Shown here in pieces: positions 32,501 to 39,365 of a DNA stretch of 39,619 bases. The position numbers were made by a program, and so were the translations under genes. Each line of letters starts with the position of its first letter. The first letter of the stretch is position 1. The DNA is taken from positions 1-39,619 of the forward strand of contig JAGWBU010000102.1 of the NCBI GenBank assembly GCA_021295735.1, in the 5' to 3' direction. This DNA comes from Candidatus Poribacteria bacterium. Lineage in GTDB: Bacteria; Poribacteria; WGA-4E; WGA-3G. Under the pieces are notes generated by a model. That model was not told where the DNA came from. It worked only from the letters and a program-made list of their open reading frames with translations, and did not search any database.

Positions 32501-33821
32501 CGGACTAAGACAACTTACACAGTTATCACTCTACAACAACCTAATCCGTGACATCACACCGCTTACTGGGTTGACACAACTTAAAAGTTTACGGATTTTT
32601 ATGAATGAAATTAGTAACATTACACCGCTCGCAAACTTGAAACAGTTGACAGAGTTAGACCTTAGTATAAATCAAATCCACGACATCACACCGCTTACTA
32701 ACTTGAAACAGCTGACAAATTTAAAACTCCAAGCTAACCAAATTCGCGACATCACGCCTCTCAGCGGACTGAGACAACTTACATGGTTAGCGCTTTCCAA
32801 CAACCCGATTAAGATTCAGGATATGAGGCCCCTCCGCATGTTGCTAAAGCAGCAGCCGGATTTGGAAATAGACATTGCCCTACCACCTGCTGAAGAACGT
32901 AACCGATATCGTAGGGATCGTATTGAAGTAAAAAATCCTGCTGAGTTCAAGAAGACTCAGAAAAAAGATCTTTTCTCTGGACCGCAACCCGGCGAAAAAC
33001 TCCCACCTCTGATGGCTACAGGTATCAACGGTGAAACTAAAGACAAAACTTACGATGTCATCGCCAAGGCAGAGGGAAAAACACTTGTTCTCTTCCTACA
33101 GGACGAAAGCGGTCTCGGTTTGCGTGGGTTGGTTGGTTTTTCACGTTTACTCGCTCAAATCGCCGAGAAATCTAAACAGAAAATGCATATAAATGCTGTG
33201 TTTTTAGGGGACACACCAGATACCTTGAAGGATCAAGCCAGTAAGTTAGTCCCGCATATTCCAAGTGGTGTCTTACTCGGTATTTCTTTGGACGGTCGTG
33301 AAGGACCTGGCAGCTACGGACTGAATAGAAGTGTCGCGCAGACAGTTATTATCGCCAAAGATGGAAAAGTGCTTTATAACTTTGCTTTCACGCAACCGAT
33401 GCTCCGTCCCGACCCTCATTTACTTGGTGCTGTCGGAGAGGCAATTGGGGTGAAGCCTGCCACGCTGGAAAAATGGTTGAACCTAAAAAATCCTGTTATC
33501 GAAATTAAAAATCCTGCTGAAGGTGAAGAAGCTGGTAAAATGCTCTTAAACGGAACGTTTGTATTAAACGGATCCGTTGTACACTTAGATGGAACCGTTG
33601 TACAGTTTGATGGATTGCTTACGTTCCTTCGTAACTTACCTGAAGAACAAAAATCTATGCTTATTATCCAATCAGAACGAGATGTGCCTCACGAACAGAT
33701 CGTCAAGGTAATGGATATCGCAAAAGAGGCAGGTATTGATAAAATTGGGCTCGGAATTAGTGAGGCTGAAAATAAGCCTATGGAAAGCGGTAGTGAACAG
33801 ATGCGACGTGGTGAAGATTAA
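29559..33821 (+). CDS. giant M56 (BlaR-like) membrane metalloprotease fused to redoxin-like modules, LRRs and an ExbD-like tail
   Basis: The product is 1420 residues, more than twice the usual BlaR1 length; AAGGAG precedes its ATG. Residues 1-340 form the M56 membrane protease, with hydrophobic segments near 12-28, 38-56, 117-138, 222-243 and 317-337. The zinc motif is HELAH (211-215) in AAHELAHVQRLDW, with a downstream RERICDDWV (251-259). A Lys/Glu-rich stretch (355-388) leads to the extracytoplasmic part. Redoxin-like modules at about 389-585, 661-845 and 1121-1307 share SGPQPGEKLP and GISxDGREGPGSYGLNR. A helical linker lies at 587-655. Internalin-like leucine-rich repeats (LTELSLSENRITDIKPLAGL and similar) lie at about 859-1110. 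An ExbD/TolR-like end (MLIIQSERDVPHEQIVKVMD, AGIDKIGLGI) lies at about 1327-1402. It probably senses an envelope signal and cleaves or inactivates the BlaI-like repressor. No penicillin-binding domain is present. The modules lack a CxxC pair, so redox catalysis is unlikely. Confidence 0.9.
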   Translation: MTKQILLSLLNCSWQWGLLGCLTWLVTRRFRRTNSTTHLLSLLLLLSLPILFALNQFVPTISIGSTAPELMKAQPVEISGLMTQTVDLPEITTTESGMQSQAHTVAGSQFSFNWTTTNLILCIWAVGTLAMLIRVAFGLYRIHRLRRTAIVADDSYQAVCKRLAQKLNIDRPVTVCFSDRVVSPISFGWLSPYILIPIKMNLDQFELVAAHELAHVQRLDWLTNLFSHIVGAIFFFHPIYYFLNRKLVHLRERICDDWVIQLTGARKNYAQCLLDMVHHKEQAIPLTLGLNEPSELESRINSILKNNRQLDLKPRRRLRVVAVTLLLTCLPLLAMAQLVPLRTVQLSLFAQTPQESEKAVEKVEKKRGEQKKLAEMKDKKEYKEDKSIKVLDPSAFTKSQENRLFSGPQPGEKLPALMVTGTDGELDGQIFDITAEADGKPLVLFLQNTNGVGVKGLVGVSQLLLKINAFQKRNSTATGTEVSNQGLQIGVVFLTDDLDTLPMLKKGIPNKVLTGISPDGREGPGSYGLNRNVAQTIIIAKDGKVLHNFAFTQPMLYTDPHLLGAIAQAIEVEPAALEKWLNDKELNRYMTMVAESNARLLALNFENLRAELKQGRISKKKAAEKLKKLGITWEEGEQLLKKTNDDAQMMHRERQYENRRQVEVADPADFGTSDEKRIFSGPQPGEKLPPLKATGISGAAKGKTFDFIAKAGGQPLVLLLQDESGVGLRGLYDISRIVDKISNESKQELQISVVFLSDDPAALKQITQHVPENVLVGISPDGREGPGSYGLNRNVSQTVIIAKESKVFYNFACTQPLLFADPHVLGAIADVIQEKPETVAKWLNEAPAEGERMQRGGGQENVTIPDANLAAVVRDALGLDPSAPIPKKKLETLETLRALKKNIGDLTGLEKATGLKTLIIRGDYSQNQIKDITPLAGLTQLTELSLSENRITDIKPLAGLAQLKKLRLNNNGLIRDITPLGGLRQLTQLSLYNNLIRDITPLTGLTQLKSLRIFMNEISNITPLANLKQLTELDLSINQIHDITPLTNLKQLTNLKLQANQIRDITPLSGLRQLTWLALSNNPIKIQDMRPLRMLLKQQPDLEIDIALPPAEERNRYRRDRIEVKNPAEFKKTQKKDLFSGPQPGEKLPPLMATGINGETKDKTYDVIAKAEGKTLVLFLQDESGLGLRGLVGFSRLLAQIAEKSKQKMHINAVFLGDTPDTLKDQASKLVPHIPSGVLLGISLDGREGPGSYGLNRSVAQTVIIAKDGKVLYNFAFTQPMLRPDPHLLGAVGEAIGVKPATLEKWLNLKNPVIEIKNPAEGEEAGKMLLNGTFVLNGSVVHLDGTVVQFDGLLTFLRNLPEEQKSMLIIQSERDVPHEQIVKVMDIAKEAGIDKIGLGISEAENKPMESGSEQMRRGED

Positions 33822-33833
33822 GACTCAGGAACT

Positions 33834-33865
33834 TTTTGGGATGGTAACAACATACCGTCCCAAAA
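33834..33865. other. hairpin between the M56 gene and the DUF1501 operon
   Basis: TTTTGGGATGGTA and TACCGTCCCAAAA form a 13-bp stem with one G-T pair and the loop ACAACA. No T-tract follows on either strand, so termination is uncertain. A TGTAGGAGGG motif like the REP-like elements lies at 33891-33900. Confidence 0.6.
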
Positions 33866-33966
33866 GCGTCAAATTAGCGATTCACATTCTTGTAGGAGGG
33901 CTTTGTCTGACCGAATGAGCATCTTGAGTTTTGTGAATCAAAGCATATATTGTATGAGGAGAATAA

Positions 33967-35367
33967 ATGAACGCAGTAAAACGATGTGATGGTATTAGCC
34001 GCCGTGATTTTCTACGCGTCGGTGGATTGGCAGCACTCGGATTAGGATTAGGCGACTTTTTTCACCTGCAACGCGCCTTTGCTGGCAACAGTCCACTCAC
34101 AGCGAAAGCAAAATCCTGTATCCTGATATGGCTCGATGGGGGTCCCAGTCATCTGGAAACTTTTGACCCAAAACCGGACGCTCCGCAAGAGGTTCGCGGA
34201 CCCCTAAAGACTATTCCCACGAATGTGACAGGCGTGCGTATCAGTGAATGTTTGGGGCGAACAGCAGCCATTATGGATAAAATCGCCATCATTCGCTCAA
34301 TGACCTCGCCGCTTGGTGAACACAGCCTCGGCACCCAATATTTGATGACAGGATACAAACCTACACCTGCTTTGGAGTATCCGACTTTTGGTGCAACGCT
34401 TGCTTTTATCAGGTCTCAAAGTAGCAAAGACTCTCCGATTACTGCTACTGAAAATAACGCTGTGACCACTGCTTTGCCACCCAACATTGCAGTTCCTAAC
34501 TTCACCCGTGAAGTATCAGGTAACGGATATCTGCCAAGTGCCACACGTCCGTTTTCTGTTGGTGGCAATCCTAATAAAGATGACTTTAAGGGGAGTAATG
34601 GCGGCTTTAAGGTGCGCGACCTTGATTTTTATCAAGGTATTGATATCGATCGTCTTTCGCGACGAAGACAATTTGTCAACGCACTTAACGAATTTAGTAG
34701 TGCTAAAGACGCTGGCGCACTGACAGTTTCGGATCCAGAGTTGGAACGCGCCTATAATCTGATAACATCTCCCGAAGCAAAAGCGGCATTCTCGCTTTCC
34801 GAGGAACCTCAAGAGGTGCGCCATCGATATGGCACAGGTGGCGTAAACGGAATAGGACTGAGTTGTTTGTTGGCACGAAGGCTTGTTGAGAGAAGTGTGC
34901 CATTCGTAACTGTCAATCATGCAGGGTGGGACACGCATCAGGATATCTTCACACTTAAAGAACGTTACCCGACAGACCGAAATGCACATCTACCATCACT
35001 TGATAAGGCACTGAGCGCGCTAATCCAAGACCTTACTGACCGACGTATGTTAAATGAAACACTTGTGGTAGTTATGGGTGAGTTTGGTCGCACACCGAAA
35101 ATTAACTCGCAAGGTGGACGTGATCATTGGCCTAACGTGTTCAGCGTGATGTTGGCTGGGGGCGGCGTGCAAGGCGGACAGATCGTCGGCAGCAGCGATG
35201 TGCTCGGCGAATTTCCAAAGGAACGTCCGGTGACACCTTCGGATCTGTCAGCGACAATCTATACACTACTCGGTATTGACCCTGGCTTGGAGCTGCATAC
35301 CAGTGATGGTCGCCCTGTCCGCGTCGCACCTGATGGGGCAAACGTCGTTTCAGAATTAATTGCTTAG
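33967..35367 (+). CDS. DUF1501 (sulfatase-like alkaline-phosphatase fold) protein with Tat signal
   Basis: The product is 466 residues, with GAGGAG before the ATG. A twin-arginine signal (ISRRDFLRVGGLAALGLGLG, RR at 12-13) indicates export in folded form. The DUF1501 core follows: KSCILIWLDGGPSHLETFDPKPDAP, LDKIAIIRSMTS-like (MDKIAIIRSMTSPLGEHSLGT), VTVNHAGWDTHQDIF and VVVMGEFGRTPKINSQGGRDHWPNVFSVMLAGGG. These match the family's sulfatase-related architecture. Its role is not biochemically established, but it is nearly always encoded beside a DUF1549/DUF1553 cytochrome-type protein, as here. The next gene follows after 17 bases. Together with the cytochrome-WD40 gene it forms an operon typical of Planctomycetota and related phyla, thought to act on extracellular polymers. 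Confidence 0.92.
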   Translation: MNAVKRCDGISRRDFLRVGGLAALGLGLGDFFHLQRAFAGNSPLTAKAKSCILIWLDGGPSHLETFDPKPDAPQEVRGPLKTIPTNVTGVRISECLGRTAAIMDKIAIIRSMTSPLGEHSLGTQYLMTGYKPTPALEYPTFGATLAFIRSQSSKDSPITATENNAVTTALPPNIAVPNFTREVSGNGYLPSATRPFSVGGNPNKDDFKGSNGGFKVRDLDFYQGIDIDRLSRRRQFVNALNEFSSAKDAGALTVSDPELERAYNLITSPEAKAAFSLSEEPQEVRHRYGTGGVNGIGLSCLLARRLVERSVPFVTVNHAGWDTHQDIFTLKERYPTDRNAHLPSLDKALSALIQDLTDRRMLNETLVVVMGEFGRTPKINSQGGRDHWPNVFSVMLAGGGVQGGQIVGSSDVLGEFPKERPVTPSDLSATIYTLLGIDPGLELHTSDGRPVRVAPDGANVVSELIA

Positions 35368-35384
35368 ATTTATGGAGCGTTAAA

Positions 35385-37568
35385 ATGAAAGTAATCCGAT
35401 TTACTCTCAACGTATTCGCGCTGTCAGCCGTGCTATTCTTGTGCGGTCAAATCTACCAGAATGTATCCTTTGCAAACAACGATCAGACTAATTTTGCTGC
35501 ATCACAATCGTCTGACCGTGTTGACTTTGAAAATGACTTGATACCGATTTTTACAAAGTTTGGGTGTAATTCGGGGGCATGTCATGGTTCAGCGGCTGGT
35601 AGAGGAGAGTTCAAGTTATCGCTCTTTGGCGGTAACCTACAAGCGGACTATAAGGCAATTGTTCGACAACTCGCGGGCAGGCGTATCAATCTGATGCACC
35701 CAGAAGAGAGCCTTGTGATTCTAAAACCGACAGCGCAAACTAACCATGGCGGTGGTCATGTGTTGGACGAAAATGGGGAAGGTGCGTTATTACTCCGCAA
35801 CTGGATCCAACAAGGTGCATCCTATGAAACGCTGCGTCGTTTGGAACGCGTTGAAATATCACCACAAAAACAGGTGATAGCGAATCTTGAGAGTCCCATT
35901 CAATTGCACGCAGATGCTCATTTTTCAGATGGAACGAAAAGAGATGTAACACGATGGACTGTTTTTACGCCAGCTACTGCCGTAGCCAAATTGCATCGCC
36001 GTGGTCGGCACATCATTATTGCTCGCTATCTCACGGAGGTAGTCCCGATTGAACTCATTGCACCTTTAAACGAAGTTCCCATACAAAATAACAAAAAAAG
36101 TGGCGAAACGCACACGCCTCCAAATATTGATAGTGAAATCCTCAAATTGCTATCAACGCTTCGGCTGCCTGTGTCACCAACTGTTGATGATGCCACTTTC
36201 CTACGTAGAGTGACGCTTGATCTCACAGGACGCATTCCCACACCAGACGCAGCAACCCGATTCCTCACAGATTCAAATACAGATAAACGGGAAACATTGG
36301 TTGATACCTTACTTCAGTCAAATGAATTTAACGAGTACTGGACACTGCAATTAGCAAAACTGCTGCGGATAGGCGCACGTGATAGAAACACACAAGGCGC
36401 GTTTGTCTACCATCAATGGCTTTCCCTACAGATTCGGGACGGTATTGGATATGACCAAATGGCGCGCTCGGTTATTTTGGCAATAGGTGATTCTCACGAA
36501 GTTGGTCCGGCGAATTTTTACCGCACCGTCAATGGTCCGCGTGAACAAGCAGAATTCATGAGTGAACTCTTCATGGGAGCACGGCTGCGATGCGCCAATT
36601 GCCATAGTCATCCACTTGACAAGTGGACACAGGACGATTACCACGGGTTAGCAGCGATCTTTGCCAAAATAGAAGGCGATCAGATCGTCAAAGTAAAACC
36701 TTCTGGTGAGGTTCTCCATCCAGCCACACGCGAAAAAGCAGTGCCGCGGATTCCCGGCAATCGGTTTCTGCCTACCGATGTCGCTGATGGTCGTCTCGAA
36801 TTGGTGGACTGGCTAACAAGTTCCGATAACCCATATTTCGCCAAAGCGATTGTCAATCGGTTATGGAAGGCAATGATGGGGCGTGGGTTAGTTGAACCTG
36901 TTGACGATTTTCGGTCTACTAATCCTGCTACGCATCCTGAATTGCTGACAACGTTAGCGGACGATTTTGTGGCGCACGGCTACGATCTGCGTCGCACACT
37001 CAAGCGCATCGCGCTTAGTGAGGCTTACGCGCGTAGTTCAAATGCGCTTCCGCAAAACAAGGCAGATGATCGCTTCTATTCTCATGCACTACAAAAACCG
37101 CTTGCGCCAGAGGTGTTGGCAGATGCTATATCAGATGTGCTCGGTGTACCTGATATTTATGGTGATGAACCGGAAGGCACCCGTGCTATCTCTCTGTTTA
37201 ATCCGAATACTGAATCCGACGCACTGGATATTCTTGGCAGATGTTCACGTAAAACTTCATGCGAGAGTTCTACTGAAGCAACGGATGGACTTCAACGTAA
37301 ACTGCACCTGTTCAATGGCGACCTTCTCAATGCCCGCATCGGTGTTCCGGATAGTCGACTTGATAAACTGATGTCGGATAGGAAATCCCCGATGGAAATT
37401 GTGAATGAATTTTATCTCGCAGCGTTAAGTCGGCAGCCAACGGATACTGAGCAGCAGTTTTGGAAACAGCACATTGATGTCAACACATCCGCCAATTCAC
37501 AACGAGCAGTCCTTGAAGATATGGTATGGAGTTTGCTAACCTGCAATGAATTTGTGAATAATAATTAG
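35385..37568 (+). CDS. PSD1/PSCyt-type protein (DUF1549 + DUF1553) with haem-binding motifs
   Basis: The product is 727 residues, with GGAGC near the start. A signal peptide (FALSAVLFLCGQIYQNVSFA) is followed by a cytochrome-like segment: DLIPIFTKFGCNSGACHG has a Cx4CH pattern (C61, C66, H67), frequent in this family. DUF1549 (FLRRVTLDLTGRIPTPDAATRFL) spans about residues 240-420 and contains RCANCHSHPLDKW with a true CxxCH (C403, C406, H407). DUF1553 follows (NPYFAKAIVNRLWKAMMGRGLVEPVDDFRSTNPATHPELL) up to the end. These proteins are periplasmic or outer-surface components of large planctomycete-type operons and probably act with the adjacent DUF1501 protein. The reaction is unknown. It starts 17 bases after the DUF1501 gene and ends 19 bases before the next. 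Confidence 0.92.
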   Translation: MKVIRFTLNVFALSAVLFLCGQIYQNVSFANNDQTNFAASQSSDRVDFENDLIPIFTKFGCNSGACHGSAAGRGEFKLSLFGGNLQADYKAIVRQLAGRRINLMHPEESLVILKPTAQTNHGGGHVLDENGEGALLLRNWIQQGASYETLRRLERVEISPQKQVIANLESPIQLHADAHFSDGTKRDVTRWTVFTPATAVAKLHRRGRHIIIARYLTEVVPIELIAPLNEVPIQNNKKSGETHTPPNIDSEILKLLSTLRLPVSPTVDDATFLRRVTLDLTGRIPTPDAATRFLTDSNTDKRETLVDTLLQSNEFNEYWTLQLAKLLRIGARDRNTQGAFVYHQWLSLQIRDGIGYDQMARSVILAIGDSHEVGPANFYRTVNGPREQAEFMSELFMGARLRCANCHSHPLDKWTQDDYHGLAAIFAKIEGDQIVKVKPSGEVLHPATREKAVPRIPGNRFLPTDVADGRLELVDWLTSSDNPYFAKAIVNRLWKAMMGRGLVEPVDDFRSTNPATHPELLTTLADDFVAHGYDLRRTLKRIALSEAYARSSNALPQNKADDRFYSHALQKPLAPEVLADAISDVLGVPDIYGDEPEGTRAISLFNPNTESDALDILGRCSRKTSCESSTEATDGLQRKLHLFNGDLLNARIGVPDSRLDKLMSDRKSPMEIVNEFYLAALSRQPTDTEQQFWKQHIDVNTSANSQRAVLEDMVWSLLTCNEFVNNN

Positions 37569-37587
37569 CAGGTTAAAGGAAATTAGT

Positions 37588-38928
37588 ATGAATCTTGAAA
37601 GGTGTCTGAATTTAGTAGCTTTTATATTTATCCTGATGTCTGCGGCACCTGCTATCTCGGCAGATCCTAAAACTGAAATTGATTTTGAGAAACAGATTTT
37701 GCCTATCCTTCAGAATCGTTGCTTCAGTTGCCATAGTGCGCCAAAGACAGATTCCGATGGGAACGTCACGAAGCCGAAAGGTGATGTCCAACTGGATAGC
37801 GTGAAAGGTATTGAGGAGAGCAGGAACGGAGAGGTAATTATCGCAGGTGAACCTGATGATTCCCTTCTCTACCAACGTATTACCTTACCTGAAGGTGAAA
37901 CCGGTATAATGCCACCGTCAGAAGAAGCCAACCCCTTAACAGAGCAGCAGATTGACCTTATCCGAAAGTGGATTAAAGGTGGAGCAAACTACGGTAATTG
38001 GAAAGGAAATCAATCGCAGCACAAACCATCAAGTGCCAATAGCAATCCCCACCAACCTCCCATCATGCCACCAATTACCTCTCTTGCATTTTCTCATGAT
38101 GGAAAATCTGTCATGGCATGTTCGCAAGCAGGGTTGCACGTTTACGATTGGCCAACACTCAACCTACAGAAGATGATTAAAGTGCAAGCCAAAAACGTTC
38201 ACGATCTTGCTTTTTCGCCGAGCGGCGATAGATTGGCAGTTGGTGGCGGGAATCCTGCAATTGAGGGTATCGTAGAGATTTTTTCGTGGCCTGAAGCAAA
38301 ATCGCTCCGTGTTCTTAAAAAGCATCGTGATTCAGTCACGGCAGTGGCGTGGCGAGATGTATCAGTCCTTGCATCAGCGAGCTTAGACCGGCGCATTATT
38401 CTTTGGGACTTACACACCGGAACTCCGATTCAAGACCTGCAAGGGCATTCAAAAGGGGTATCATCTCTCTGTTTCCTGAATGATAAAGATATGCTCGTAA
38501 GCACAGGGATAGATCAGAGTGTCCGCGTTTGGGATTTGACATCGGGGGAGTTAATCCGAAGTATGAACAATCACACGCTGCCCGTGCATGACCTTGCGCT
38601 GCGTCCGGGTGAGGCAAGGCTTCCCGTGATAGTCTCTGCAGGTGACGACCGTACCGTTCGCTTCTGGCAGCCAACTATTGGTCGTATGGTAAAGTTTGCA
38701 CGGTTCAAGGTAGCACCACTGGACGTGGCATGGTTGAATGACGGATCAAAGGTTGTTGCCTCCTGTGCCGATGGGCGTATCCGTATCATTGACCCAGATT
38801 TGGTAGAGGTTACAGATGAAATTCCTGCCTTAAACGGTTGGGCATACTCACTAACCGTCCATCCTACAGACGGTAGCATCGTTATTGGTGGAGCAAACGG
38901 TCAAGTTCTGCGGATTACTCCTAAATAA
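37588..38928 (+). CDS. secreted protein with c-type cytochrome (PSCyt1-like) domain fused to a WD40 propeller
   Basis: The product is 446 residues, with AAAGGA before the ATG. A signal peptide (LVAFIFILMSAAPAISA) is followed by a small cytochrome domain: ILQNRCFSCHSAP with CxxCH (C45, C48, H49), then GEPDDSLLYQRITLPEGETGIMPP (Met as likely axial ligand) and LTEQQIDLIRKWIKGGANY. Residues about 155-446 form a WD40 propeller (LAFSHDGKSVMACS, LAFSPSGDRLAVGG, VAWRDVSVLASASLDRRIILWDL, SVRVWDLTSGELI, VSAGDDRTVRFWQP). Both halves are typical of planctomycete-type proteins. It is the third gene of the DUF1501/PSD1 operon and may give electron-transfer and docking functions to the complex in the periplasm or on the surface. 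It does not carry the KLTTTWG tag. Confidence 0.92.
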   Translation: MNLERCLNLVAFIFILMSAAPAISADPKTEIDFEKQILPILQNRCFSCHSAPKTDSDGNVTKPKGDVQLDSVKGIEESRNGEVIIAGEPDDSLLYQRITLPEGETGIMPPSEEANPLTEQQIDLIRKWIKGGANYGNWKGNQSQHKPSSANSNPHQPPIMPPITSLAFSHDGKSVMACSQAGLHVYDWPTLNLQKMIKVQAKNVHDLAFSPSGDRLAVGGGNPAIEGIVEIFSWPEAKSLRVLKKHRDSVTAVAWRDVSVLASASLDRRIILWDLHTGTPIQDLQGHSKGVSSLCFLNDKDMLVSTGIDQSVRVWDLTSGELIRSMNNHTLPVHDLALRPGEARLPVIVSAGDDRTVRFWQPTIGRMVKFARFKVAPLDVAWLNDGSKVVASCADGRIRIIDPDLVEVTDEIPALNGWAYSLTVHPTDGSIVIGGANGQVLRITPK

Positions 38929-39214
38929 CTGAAATAGTATTGTGAAACAGACCGTCAAGTACAACAACTGCAGGTTCCAATATAGGTAGAGGTGGATGTT
39001 CCCCCAATTCCTCGCGCTTCCAAGGTGCGACGGGTCAACGCATTTTAGTAACCTGCTTTCTATATATGACGTGTTAATTATACGATAAAACTTAGAAAGA
39101 TGTTTGTTGAATATTCTATAGTTTGGATAATTTTTCAAACGTGAGTTGATATAAGAAATTGGTTCACGACTTATGTTGCTAAATCAACGCACGACAAGCA
39201 AAAGGAAACTCTCT
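38929..39214. other. intergenic region with no recognised feature
   Basis: After the cytochrome-WD40 stop I see no terminator with a clear T-tract, no open reading frame with a ribosome-binding site, and no RNA gene. Confidence 0.5.
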
Positions 39215-39231
39215 TTGCTCCAGCGGAGCAA
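39215..39231. repeat. palindromic repeat 1 of 4
   Basis: TTGCTCC, the loop AGC, and GGAGCAA form a perfect 7-bp hairpin. The core CTCCAGCGGAG is shared with the next three elements. Confidence 0.85.
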
Positions 39232-39262
39232 TATGTTTATAGCCCATTATGAACCGACATAT

Positions 39263-39279
39263 CCGCTCCAGCGGAGCGG
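39263..39279. repeat. palindromic repeat 2 of 4
   Basis: CCGCTCC, the loop AGC, and GGAGCGG form a perfect 7-bp hairpin with the same core orientation as repeat 1. The outer stem differs but still pairs. Confidence 0.85.
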
Positions 39280-39298
39280 TCCGTGATTTCGACACATA

Positions 39299-39315
39299 GC
39301 ACTCCGCTGGAGTGC
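39299..39315. repeat. palindromic repeat 3 of 4
   Basis: GCACTCC, the loop GCT, and GGAGTGC form a perfect 7-bp hairpin. The core CTCCGCTGGAG is the reverse complement of that in repeats 1 and 2. Confidence 0.85.
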
Positions 39316-39348
39316 GAGAATGTGTGTATACCGTTTTCTATAGACATA

Positions 39349-39365
39349 ACACTCCGCTGGAGTGT
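39349..39365. repeat. palindromic repeat 4 of 4
   Basis: ACACTCC, the loop GCT, and GGAGTGT form a perfect 7-bp hairpin in the same orientation as repeat 3. From 39366 to the window end (39619) I see AT-rich sequence and no supported gene. Confidence 0.85.

Noticed and set aside
39215-39365. Four regularly recurring repeats as a CRISPR array
   Set aside because: Repeats are short palindromes with varying outer bases, spacing is uneven (48, 36 and 50 bases) and two are inverted; no cas gene is present.
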